Assembly (NCBI RefSeq): GCF_024834055.1
Contig: NZ_JANUXZ010000001.1
Coordinates: forward strand, 1-64,000
From: Corynebacterium sp. ES2730-CONJ
GTDB taxonomy: Bacteria > Actinomycetota > Actinomycetes > Mycobacteriales > Mycobacteriaceae
Length of the DNA stretch: 64,000 nucleotides
Direction: 5' to 3'
A program made the translations under genes and the position numbers. Below, in pieces: positions 27,174-34,798 of this stretch. Below the pieces are notes generated by a model. That model did no database searches, was not told the origin of the DNA, and saw only the letters and a list, made by a program, of their open reading frames with translations. How positions within the stretch are numbered: position 1 is the first letter of the stretch; the number at the start of each line of letters is the position of its first letter.

Positions 27174-27770
27174 CCAGCTTCACAAGCAACGACCCGGAAC
27201 TCATTTAGCTTTGTTGGAGCGGGGGGGTTGTAGCAAGCTTTGTGGCGAGTCTGCCGGGTTCTTGGAGCACCGGTTGTAGCGTTAAGTGCACGCTTTGGAG
27301 AAAGAGGGCGCGCACTTTTCGTTATGCGTGCACAGGGGCGCGTTTGAAGAAGAAAGCGGCGCGCGCTTTCGGCGGACGTAGGGAAGCTCGGGCAGAACGC
27401 GCAAAAGTGCCACGAACGCCGTAGTTGTAGCCGCGAGTTTGGGGCAGTTTAAGACGTTCTCGGGAATGGCTTAGGTATCGCGCGGGGTGAAAATGTTTCA
27501 CCGGTTTTCCTCTCGCGCGGGGTCAGTTGTAGCGCTGGTTTGGGTACGGCGGTCAGTGCGCGCACCCCAAGGCTCTTGGAGTGCATATGGTGTGTGGCAG
27601 TTTCGAGGATCAGAGTCGACGCCATGCGCCGAGCAGTAGAGCTAGGGAGAGCGGGGGCAGGGAATCCGAGAGGGTCGGAGAGCGTGCGAAGCCTAGCCAA
27701 ACAATGCAGAAATAAACGGTGATAAAACGTTATGCCAGGTTGGCGTCCGGCAGACGACTTTACTCGCCGG
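27174..27770. other. Non-coding, G-rich stretch with short repeats
   Basis: About 600 bp with no believable gene. It contains four copies of GTTGTAGC (27227, 27273, 27424, 27526), a direct repeat TCGCGCGGGGT (27478 and 27513), and a small hairpin GGTGAAA-ATG-TTTCACC between them. It may be the worn origin region of an integrated plasmid. Confidence 0.45.
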
Positions 27771-27944
27771 TTATTCCTGATGACTGTTTTTGACGTGATT
27801 GACCAGTACTGCCGCAACTATGGCGAGCAGTATGAGGATGGCAAATCCGAGGATCGACCTGTTTGAAATGGCGACATAACCTGAGATTGCCAGCCCAAAT
27901 AGTGCAACGACAATCGCATTGGGCGATATTTTATGCCTGTTCAT
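27771..27944 (-). CDS. 57-residue two-helix membrane protein, possible immunity protein
   Basis: ATG 27944 to TAA 27771. The product begins MNRHKISPN and has two hydrophobic segments (about residues 10-27 and 33-50) and a short tail (NHVKNSHQE). It starts 23 bases after the stop of the secreted pseudogene and has only a weak GAAAG site upstream. A small basic membrane protein after a secreted peptide gene is the usual layout of bacteriocin immunity genes; that role is inferred from position alone. Confidence 0.5.
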   Translation of the reverse strand: MNRHKISPNAIVVALFGLAISGYVAISNRSILGFAILILLAIVAAVLVNHVKNSHQE

Positions 27945-27967
27945 GAGTCATCTTTCGCACTTGATCG

Positions 27968-28510
27968 TTAAGTACACTCGCTGTTACGAACCGCTCCGGC
28001 CCTTGTGTAATTGATCTTTATGCGATTATTGCACATATTGTGGTGGCTGAGAACCACTGTTGCCCCGGTGATGATAGCTCTAACGACGGTGCAGGTAGCT
28101 CACCCGACACCGGGAATGGCGCAGATGGCGGCCCCTAGGGCAAACCCCGATCCTCTAATGATCAGGTCCTTCTCAAGAGGGGTGAACTCTACCCAAAAGC
28201 CCCCTTCTTCATTCCCTCCACTTGCGTAGGGGGTGATGGCATGTGAATCCTTCAACGTTAGATCCATGTGCTCGAGGTCGAAGGTTACGGGGGAGTCGTC
28301 ATTTACAGTTCGGGGAACATCCGAGTTGATCAGCTCCTCAAAAGCTTGATCCAGAACCTCCGGAGTGACTGATGTCTCTGCATCGGTCTGTTATTGGAAC
28401 TCCTGAAGGGTTAAAGGATCGTCTTTTTCGGCAGCGACGGCTTGACCCTGACCAGAGAAAAGGATAGCGACGGAAGCTAGTTAAGCCAGGGATTTTGATC
28501 GAGGTCTCAT
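27968..28510 (-). pseudogene. Secreted bacteriocin-like protein with three in-frame stop codons
   Basis: One frame of 180 codons from ATG 28510 to TAA 27968 stays protein-like throughout but contains TAA in the signal peptide (MRPRSKSLA-stop), TAA after LTLQEFQ, and TGA in CAIPGVG-stop-ATC. The signal peptide (LASVAILFSGQGQAVAA), an acidic middle (DVPRTVNDDSPVTFDLEHMD) and a C-terminal Gly/Ala/Cys-rich hydrophobic hairpin (ALGAAICAIPGVG, then TCTVVRAIITGATVVLSHHN) are clear. The stops need single changes from Gln or Trp codons. The order signal peptide, spacer, hydrophobic Cys-containing domain resembles uncharacterised secreted antimicrobial-like proteins of actinobacteria. Confidence 0.7.
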
Positions 28511-28709
28511 AGTGTTTCCAATCCTTAGAGAGGGGAGATTCGTGATCTAGGTTACATACGATCCAAATTGTCTTCAACATTTTTAGGAAATGTCAGATCA
28601 TGGGTCGTTAGGTCGACCAATAATCATCATCAGGCGGTGATAGAGGGGAGCGAAGAAGCACGCTAGAGAGTCACCTGAGGATAGCCTGAACTCCTACCTT
28701 GGTTTGGCC

Positions 28710-28907
28710 GCGCGCGAGCTTCACCTCGATCACTCGCGCGTTGACCACTACGACCCGTTAGCAATGGACCATGCCCTTGTTAGAGCTCACGATGATCTAG
28801 ATCGGGAACTCGATAAAGCGATGGGAGTTCCGCGCAAGCTCACCAACGAGCGGCAGCGCCAAGAGATTCTGTTTGCGAACTATGCTGATATGTCTCGCGA
28901 GAACTAG
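28710..28907 (+). pseudogene. DNA methyltransferase C-terminal remnant, copy 2
   Basis: About 65 codons, unbroken: AARELHLDHSRVDHYDPLAM, VRAHDDLDRELDKAMGVPRK, then LTNERQRQEILFANYADMSREN and TAG at 28905. It aligns with the last two segments of copy 1 at 26185-26419 and represents the extreme C-terminus of the same enzyme family. Everything upstream is lost and the reading frame runs straight into unrelated DNA. The Rep remnant follows without a gap. Confidence 0.75.
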
Positions 28908-29427
28908 CGCAGGTCCAGGAAATCTCTTTCGGGCAGAGTGCGCACACCGGTGTGAGAGCATCCGAGCACGCCTACAAGATGGCACAATCCCACGGCGGAG
29001 CCGGGCGGCCCGGGGACAAGCCACCAGTGTCAGATCGTCTAACCATTGCCAGGCGTGTGCGTGGATACGTCACCACGTCCTCAAGCCCGGATTATCAAGG
29101 CCACAGCGCTAGCGAGAAAGCCACCAGCAGCGAACGCAAAGCACTCGCCACCATGAGACACAAAGGCTGTAAGAAAGCCGCAGAGTGCTGGGAAAACGAT
29201 CCTAATGGAGAAGATACGAAAGCAGCGCGTAAGAAGCTCCAAGCTGCCAATGCACCTCGCCAGAGCCAGGGAAAAGGAACCCGAGGGCGGGTGCTAGCAA
29301 CAGCGATGGATGTCTGAACCCAGACAGGAAGCTTCCGTCAGGACGAACCGTAGGCCAGGAACTAGGCATTACTCGGCAGCAAGCTAATCGTCATTTGAAC
29401 GCTCTAAGGGAGGCTGGTCTTATTTAG
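28908..29427 (+). pseudogene. Plasmid replication initiator (RepA-like) remnant, copy 2
   Basis: Read from 28908: QEISFGQSAHTGVRASEHAY, KMAQSHGGAGRPGDKPPVSD, RLTIARRVRGYVTT, then KKAAECWENDPNGEDTKAAR and a TGA at 29315. After a frameshift the helix-turn-helix TVGQELGITRQQANRHLNAL follows and ends at TAG 29425. It extends farther 5' than copy 1. The family looks like actinobacterial theta-replicating plasmid Rep. The catalytic N-terminus is absent, so it cannot initiate replication. Confidence 0.65.
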
Positions 29428-29443
29428 CCAAGGGGTGGAACAT

Positions 29444-29467
29444 GCCGTAAGCAATAGACGGTTCCCC
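29444..29467 (+). repeat. Short element shared by both Rep remnants, copy 2
   Basis: GCCGTAAGCAATAGACG followed by GTTCCCC, 16 bases after the Rep remnant. It matches the element at 26733 with two or three differences. Confidence 0.6.
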
Positions 29468-29494
29468 TGGCGCTAGGCAGTGAGAGTAAGAAGA

Positions 29495-30085
29495 TTACGT
29501 GCTTGATAGTTTAAAAGAGCTAGATGGGGGTGTACTTGATAATCCACCTTCGTGTGGAACTTGGGGCTTGCTTGCATCTGGGCAAACGGTGGCTGCATGC
29601 TTTAGGCCGATGTTCGCCTTGGATTTTTCCTGGTCCGTGAAACTTGAATTGTTGTGGACTGTTTCTTTAATCCAGGAAACTCGTGGCACAACGTGGGTAT
29701 GCCACATGGGGCGGTCTTTTCCATCGTTGCATTCGGGGTTGAATCCGCCGGCAATATGCACTGCGTAGAGGGTATTGTCCTTGTAGATGGGGGCTCCTGA
29801 GTCTCCGCCACAGGAACGTGAAGCAGTTGCGGATGTCCCTTTGAAAACAGCTGTGTATGTAGCGTTCCCGAAATCCAGGGAGTCAACTTTTTTAGAAATG
29901 ACTGTCTTAGCTGAGGAGGCATAGTCTTGGCGCTGCGCGTACCCGGTAAGTACGGCTTGATCCCCAATGGTTAACGGCTCATTAGCAAGGATAAAGGTAT
30001 CTGCGTGGATTCCTGTGCCTACTTTAATGAAAGCAACATCATCGTTTGGAGAGTTGGTATGGATAGCAGCGATACCTGCTACTTC
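29495..30085 (-). pseudogene. Trypsin-like serine protease, 5'-truncated
   Basis: The preserved part covers the second half of an S1 peptidase: catalytic Asp region NDDVAFIKVGTG, a long middle, and the catalytic Ser in SRSCGGDSGAPIYKDNTLYA, then a hydrophilic tail rich in Ser and Pro. The His-containing first half and any signal peptide are missing. The open frame runs on to 30289, but that part is merely antisense to the LGFP gene, so the real homology stops near 30085. It is a dead fragment of a secreted protease. Confidence 0.7.
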
Positions 30086-31044
30086 GCCGATGAACTCATC
30101 ACTCCAGATGGAATAGGACTCTTCAATGTCTTCGAACATGGGATGATCTACTGGACACCGAAGACAGGAGCGCAGGCTGTTTATGAACCGATCTTGTCTA
30201 AGTGGGCTAAAGTTGAATACGAAAGAAGCCGCTATGGATATTATCCTGTAGCACCGCAGGAAAACATTGGAGAGTGGCATGTGCGTCAACGCTTTGAGCG
30301 AGGCGAAATAGCATCCTTTAATGAAACTATCTCTAGTTTGGCCAAGTCTTTTGGCTTAGATGGTCAAGGGGCGCAAGAGATATTTGATGTGCTAATGAAA
30401 GACTTTGCAGATCACGGTATTGATAGCAAAATAGGATTTGAAAATCCTTTAGCGAATTCTCTTAAGTCGCTTGAATTTAATCAATCCAATCTGCTCGCAG
30501 CGCTAGTTGAAGCTCCTGTTTTGCAATCGAACAGCGATAATGAAGCTGCGGGTTGCAGTTATATTCCACCTGGAAACTCGAATACTCTTGCCGGAGACGT
30601 ATTCTATTCTGTGGCTACTACTCATACTTACAATCGTGGCCATAATGGCATCTTCGTTAAAGAGGGGGCCACAACGGAAGAAATTGAGACGGTGGAAGCC
30701 GTTAATCCTGAGCGAGGCGTCCAGAGGCTTTTAGGGAGCATTCAAGAAGGTGTATGCGCTCCGAGACTCTTGCACGTTAAAACCGATGACGCCACTCGAG
30801 CAGGTGCCGTAGCCTTTGCTAAGAAGCAGGACCAGGGAGGAAAAGGCTATAACAAGAAGTCTCTCGCAACTCGTATTGGGCCGTTAGAGCAAGATGCATA
30901 CAATTGCGCACAACTGGTATGGGCTGCATATAAGAAAGCTTCTGGTGGTGGTCTTGATATCGGCGAAGAGTATCCCTATGAACCTTATAGCCAGCTGTTA
31001 TGCCTTCTGACATTTTGAAGTCGCATAATACCTACGAATACTGA
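30085..31044 (+). pseudogene. LGFP-repeat/YiiX-like amidase, 5'-truncated and frameshifted
   Basis: The frame starting at 30005 becomes homologous from about 30085. An LGFP repeat (ADELITPDGIGLFNVFEHG, then MIYWTPKTGAQAVYEPIL) binds cell wall in actinobacterial exoenzymes. The C-terminal domain has GDVFYSVATT, His in YNRGHNGIFV and Cys in DAYNCAQLVWAAYKKASG, the permuted papain-like amidase (YiiX/NlpC-P60) signature. No signal peptide remains. The frame stops at 31016, but a shift near 30992 continues with MPSDILKSHNTYEY to 31044, which looks like the natural end. The 5' truncation point coincides with that of the protease on the other strand. Confidence 0.65.
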
Positions 31045-31057
31045 TCGGAAGTCAACA

Positions 31058-32191
31058 TTGCCCAGAATGCTATTTCGAAAGCTTCTAACGGTTTGGGCTT
31101 TGGGAGCGAGCGCATTTGTTGTATCTTCATGTGCGCAAGAGACCCCACAGCAATCAAAAGCTCTTGTTTCTTGGGAATGGGGTGGTATCGCTAGAGCTGT
31201 TTCTGTGGCTCCTTCCGCAAACAACCATAACTACGTTTTTGGATCAAACGCTGACGAAGTGGATTCTCTTTCTGAACTTGCTTCGGTGTATAACCCTTCG
31301 ATAGAGAGGCTTGGTGAAGGGTACATGGCACCAGATATGGATCAAATGGTTGTTTTTGATTCGCATTTTCACAAGCAATCTGAGAGACCAATTGAAGGTT
31401 TAGTATTACCGACCCAAACGACTTCTGCTGGTTCAGCAAACAACGAAACAGCAGTGTTTGTTTTTAATGAAAGTAAGAGTGGTAGTCCGTACGCTAGCCG
31501 CATCGTGCTTGCTACTGAGGACACTACAAATGTGGTAACTCGTGATATGAGGCCGATCGCATTGAGGGCTTGTACTGATAAAACAGCTGTCTGGATAGAA
31601 CGCGATGAAGATGATGGCAGCGGATTAACGCTTGTGCGTATGGGAGTTGATGGATTACTGTCTGAGTCTCGTCTCAACGGGCCTACTGGAATAGTTGCCT
31701 CAGAATTTTTCTCCGTTCTTGGGTGCTGGAAAGAAAATTCCTATATTTCATTTCCTGACGAATTTAGTAGTGCGGATGTTTTTTCAGTCGATGGTCTAAG
31801 CAAGAAACAAACCTTGAAACATGAAGGAAAACTCGAGGAGCTACCAGGACCAGGTGTACATAGGTCTTCTCGCTACGAAGAAGGAAGTGTGTCATACTTT
31901 TCGCATCGAAGAACGCTCCTGGAAGTCGATCTTGTGCATCAGGAAATTAGAGAAACTGAACCTCTTATTGGTGCAGATCGTCGCCCTGTATCTGCAACGA
32001 GCGACGGAGAGAATCTGCGTATTGTGACTCAGCCGCTCGACGGTGCCGAAGAGCTTCTCGTGCATTCATTTTCGTTTGAAAGTCCCGCTCCGGATGAGGT
32101 CGGCACCCATATCGCAAAGCTTAGCCAGCTTATGCGCGGCGGTACTGCAAAAGATGCATATGCGATTCCGATGTCTATTTACCCTTATTAG
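31058..32191 (+). CDS. Putative lipoprotein of unknown function
   Basis: A 377-residue protein with a lipoprotein signal peptide: a basic start (MPRMLFRKLL), a hydrophobic core and lipobox VVSSC with Cys at about residue 25. The rest is rich in Ser, Glu and beta-forming stretches and could be a propeller-like extracellular domain, but no family is recognised. TTG 31058 has GGAAG six bases upstream; ATG 31067 is the alternative. It starts 14 bases after the end of the LGFP amidase remnant and was probably in its operon. It appears intact. Confidence 0.65.
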   Translation: MPRMLFRKLLTVWALGASAFVVSSCAQETPQQSKALVSWEWGGIARAVSVAPSANNHNYVFGSNADEVDSLSELASVYNPSIERLGEGYMAPDMDQMVVFDSHFHKQSERPIEGLVLPTQTTSAGSANNETAVFVFNESKSGSPYASRIVLATEDTTNVVTRDMRPIALRACTDKTAVWIERDEDDGSGLTLVRMGVDGLLSESRLNGPTGIVASEFFSVLGCWKENSYISFPDEFSSADVFSVDGLSKKQTLKHEGKLEELPGPGVHRSSRYEEGSVSYFSHRRTLLEVDLVHQEIRETEPLIGADRRPVSATSDGENLRIVTQPLDGAEELLVHSFSFESPAPDEVGTHIAKLSQLMRGGTAKDAYAIPMSIYPY

Positions 32192-32228
32192 TCGCTGTGC
32201 GTGGTGCTAGTCCACGGGTTTAGTTCGG

Positions 32229-32258
32229 GCAAGGAAGTCGCACAAGCGACTTCCTTGC
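32229..32258 (+). terminator. Terminator-like hairpin after the lipoprotein gene
   Basis: GCAAGGAAGTCGC and GCGACTTCCTTGC form a perfect 13-bp stem with a four-base loop. The tail is only weakly T-rich (TCTGTGTC), so it may act as a Rho-independent terminator or mRNA-end stabiliser. Confidence 0.7.
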
Positions 32259-32259
32259 T

Positions 32260-32514
32260 CTGTGTCACTATCCCGCCTTAAAAGGGTGTTCGGATAAAAT
32301 AGTGGGCAGCTCCACCGTCAAGGTGAGCTACCCACCACAATTGGGCTGAGATTTATAGTCGATCGTTTTTTCAGCCATTTTTTCTTTGGTTGTCGTGATC
32401 CGCGTCGTGTGGTGGCGTCTAGTCTTGATCAGTTGGTCGCTGCTCGTGCGAGTAACTCTCACCAGTAGCACTCAACCCCAGTGAGTTCAAGATAGATGTA
32501 CTTCAGCCATTACA
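32260..32514. other. Non-coding stretch with a hairpin and a possible coding remnant
   Basis: About 250 bp. GTGGG…CCCAC at 32303-32336 encloses AGCT…AGCT and CACC-GTCAA-GGTG, a strong hairpin. Downstream the plus strand reads SHFFFGCRDPRRVVASSLDQ before a TAG near 32469, which looks like the C-terminus of a lost protein (possibly a transposase), without firm identification. Confidence 0.35.
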
Positions 32515-32850
32515 GGTAGGCATGAGATAGACCGTGGTGATAAGTGACCCCCCTAACCCCGAGGTGAGGTGCTCACGAGTACTGAGCGCCGTGGGCGACG
32601 GGAGGGTTATAGTGATCTTCGATTTAAATGGTTAGCCTCTGACGAGGTGCGGCTAAGAGCGAAGTCTGAGAGTCCTTGGTGAGTACAGGGCCTAATCAAA
32701 GCTAATGCCGAGTAAAAGCCCATGCCGCACGGGGCAGAGTACCCAGATAGGTATAGGTCAATCGCAGTGGTTAATTTTCCTAAGTATTCACTTAACCCAC
32801 TGCAGGGCTCGGCTACAGCCTGGGCCGCTGCAACGGCGGGGTAATTTGGG
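32515..32850 (+). ncRNA. Candidate structured non-coding RNA
   Basis: About 335 nt with no open frame but many helices in order: CCGT (32532)/ACGG (32598); TAACCC (32554)/GGGTTA (32604); GGTGCTCA (32568)/TGAGCGCC (32583); TTAGCC (32632)/GGCTAA (32651) around CTC/GAG; GCCC (32718)/GGGC (32732); and CAGTGGTTAA (32765)/TTAACCCACTG (32792) with one bulge. The nesting of the first three suggests a multi-branched fold, and unpaired segments such as GATAAGTGACC and GCTAATGCCG look conserved-RNA-like. The raiA and Actinomyces-1 motifs are classes to test first; identity is not established. The strand is assumed from the plus-strand neighbours. Confidence 0.4.
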
Positions 32851-33000
32851 CGATCTCATTGTTTTCTTATGAGAGGAGGACAAGGTTATTAATCAACAAG
32901 ATCACCGGCTTGCCTTCTTTTCGCCAGCCCTGTCGGCACTGGCACAGATAATCCTCTACATTGGTGGAAGACACTGTAGGCAAACCAGAAAGGATTCAAT

Positions 33001-33174
33001 ATGTCCTTAGCAGACAAAGCTAAGCAACTTCTCAACAGCGAGCAAGGTGAAAAGTTCAGTGATGCGGCTCTCGATAAAGCAGCCGATTTAGCCAAAGAGA
33101 AGCTTGGTGAGGATAAGGCTGCCAAAATTGACTCCCTACGCGAGAAGGCTGATAGAAAATTGGGCAACCAATAG
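33001..33174 (+). CDS. Small MT0933-like antitoxin-family protein
   Basis: A 57-residue, highly charged helical protein: MSLADKAKQLLNSEQGEKF, then SDAALDKAADLAKEKLGEDK. This matches the actinobacterial family named after MT0933 antitoxin, although most members stand alone and the toxin link is uncertain; a stress or DNA/RNA-binding role is also possible. AAAGGA lies seven bases before the ATG. No toxin gene is adjacent, and a terminator follows directly, so it is a single-gene unit. Confidence 0.7.
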   Translation: MSLADKAKQLLNSEQGEKFSDAALDKAADLAKEKLGEDKAAKIDSLREKADRKLGNQ

Positions 33175-33184
33175 CTAGAAAAAG

Positions 33185-33229
33185 AAAGATGCTTTCCGTG
33201 TAGACAACCGCACGGGAGGCATCTTTTTG
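33185..33229 (+). terminator. Terminator after the small antitoxin-like gene
   Basis: AAAGATGC and GCATCTTT with an inner CCGTG/CACGG stem, followed by TTTTTGTTTTT. A typical intrinsic terminator. Confidence 0.88.
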
Positions 33230-33271
33230 TTTTTGGGTCACCCGAGAGCTTTTAACTACTAGACTGAAATA

Positions 33272-34798
33272 ATGAGTTCAGATAATTCTCCTACACTAGA
33301 TATGAAGGCTTCTAACCCCGATCGACTGGTGCTCGTTACGGGTGCTACTGGATATGTTGGCGGTCGCTTGATCACGGAACTTCTGGCGGCCGGTTTCAGG
33401 GTTCGAGCATCCTCACGACGCATTTCAAGCATGCAACGCTTCGATTGGAGCGATGATGTCGAGCTTGTCGAAGCTGATCTCGCTCACGAGGGTGATGCCG
33501 AGCGCATACTGGAGGGCGTTGATGTAGCGATGTACCTCGTGCATTCGATGGGCGGTAAGGATGAGGATTTCGAAGTAGTTGAACAACGGACCGCTACCTC
33601 GTTCGCCCGAGCGGCTGAGGCAGCCGATGTCAAGCAGATTGTCTATCTCTCGGGCCTGCACCCATCGCACAAGAAACTGGATGAACTGTCAAAGCATATG
33701 CGTTCGCGCGAACGTGTGGCACAAATTTTCCTTGAGAGCGACATCCCCACACTGGTTTATCGTGCCGCTACCTTGATCGGATCTGGGTCGGCTTCCTTTG
33801 AGATGATCCGCCATCTCACCGAACGCCTCCCGATTATGGTAGCGCCAAGTTGGATCGTCAACCGTATTGAGCCCCTCTCGATCCGGGATACCCTCTACTA
33901 CCTAGTGCAGGCGGCAGACCTAGACGAGCCCGTTAACCGCGGATATGATATCGGCTGCGGCAAGGTCTACAAATTCATGGATTTGCTTAAACTCTACGGT
34001 AAACAACGCGGACTCAAACGTTATATTTTCCCAGTTCCGTTGCAGCTCCCCATGGATCTGCTCTCAGGTGGCTGGATCGGGTTGGTAACCCCTGTACCAG
34101 CAAGTCTTGCAATCCCACTGGCGCAATCAATGGCTGAAGATGCGATCACTGAAGAGCATGATATCGAGCAGATTATTCCCGATCCACCCGAGGGGCTCAT
34201 TGATTATTCCCACGCGGTTCAGTTGGCGCTCAAAGCAGAGGAGGAGCGCGGTGTGCCAACATCCTGGGATAATAGTTGGAGCTCTGCAGGAGACGCCGCT
34301 GACAGCCTACCTACTGATCCACAGTGGTCTGGCTCCACAGTCTATGAGGATACCCGCCATGGACACTCCGATTTGCCCCCCGAGAAGATTTGGGAGGTCG
34401 TCGAGGGGATTGGTGGTTCGCACGGGTGGTATTCCACTCCGGTGCTGTGGCGAATTCGCGGTCTCGTCGACCGGTTGATCGGTGGCCCTGGTCTGCGGAG
34501 TCGTCGTGATCCCTGGCATCTGAAGCCTGGCGATCGTGTCGATTGGTGGCGCGTGGCAGAAATCGATGCCCCGCATCGATTGGTGCTGGCCGCCGAAATG
34601 AAATTGGATGGACGGGGGTGGCTAATTCTCGAAGTAGAAGAAACCGATACAGGCTCTCGCTATACGCAACGGGCCATATTCCAACCAACAGGACTCCCGG
34701 GTCGGCTGTACTGGTGGTCGCTCATTCCTTTCCACTCACTCATATTCCCGCTGATGCTCCGCAATATTCTTAAGAAAGCAGAGGAATTGAACGCTTAG
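33272..34798 (+). CDS. NmrA-like SDR protein with DUF2867 domain (YbjT-like)
   Basis: A 508-residue protein. Residues about 18-240 are an atypical short-chain dehydrogenase: NAD(P)-binding GATGYVGG near residue 25 and RASSRR just after strand 2. The C-terminal part (about 345-505) is a DUF2867 domain with paired Trp motifs (PWHLKPGDRVDWWRVAE). It may bind NAD(P) and act as a redox or quinone-related enzyme; the exact reaction is unknown. The ATG has no clear ribosome binding site and lies close to a possible -10 (TAGACT), so the mRNA may be leaderless. Its stop overlaps the convergent transporter. Confidence 0.8.
   Translation: MSSDNSPTLDMKASNPDRLVLVTGATGYVGGRLITELLAAGFRVRASSRRISSMQRFDWSDDVELVEADLAHEGDAERILEGVDVAMYLVHSMGGKDEDFEVVEQRTATSFARAAEAADVKQIVYLSGLHPSHKKLDELSKHMRSRERVAQIFLESDIPTLVYRAATLIGSGSASFEMIRHLTERLPIMVAPSWIVNRIEPLSIRDTLYYLVQAADLDEPVNRGYDIGCGKVYKFMDLLKLYGKQRGLKRYIFPVPLQLPMDLLSGGWIGLVTPVPASLAIPLAQSMAEDAITEEHDIEQIIPDPPEGLIDYSHAVQLALKAEEERGVPTSWDNSWSSAGDAADSLPTDPQWSGSTVYEDTRHGHSDLPPEKIWEVVEGIGGSHGWYSTPVLWRIRGLVDRLIGGPGLRSRRDPWHLKPGDRVDWWRVAEIDAPHRLVLAAEMKLDGRGWLILEVEETDTGSRYTQRAIFQPTGLPGRLYWWSLIPFHSLIFPLMLRNILKKAEELNA

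Noticed and set aside
27968..28510. Stop-codon recoding (TGA or TAA read as amino acids) in the secreted pseudogene
   Set aside because: Both TAA and TGA occur inside the frame, while neighbouring genes end normally with the same codons; decay is simpler.
30085..30289. N-terminal extension of the trypsin-like frame
   Set aside because: It is antisense to the LGFP-repeat gene, whose plus-strand translation has clear family motifs; the minus-strand translation has none.
32515..32850. Group II intron as the explanation of the structured stretch
   Set aside because: No reverse transcriptase frame and no recognisable domain V hairpin (AGC…GUUCG-type) are present.
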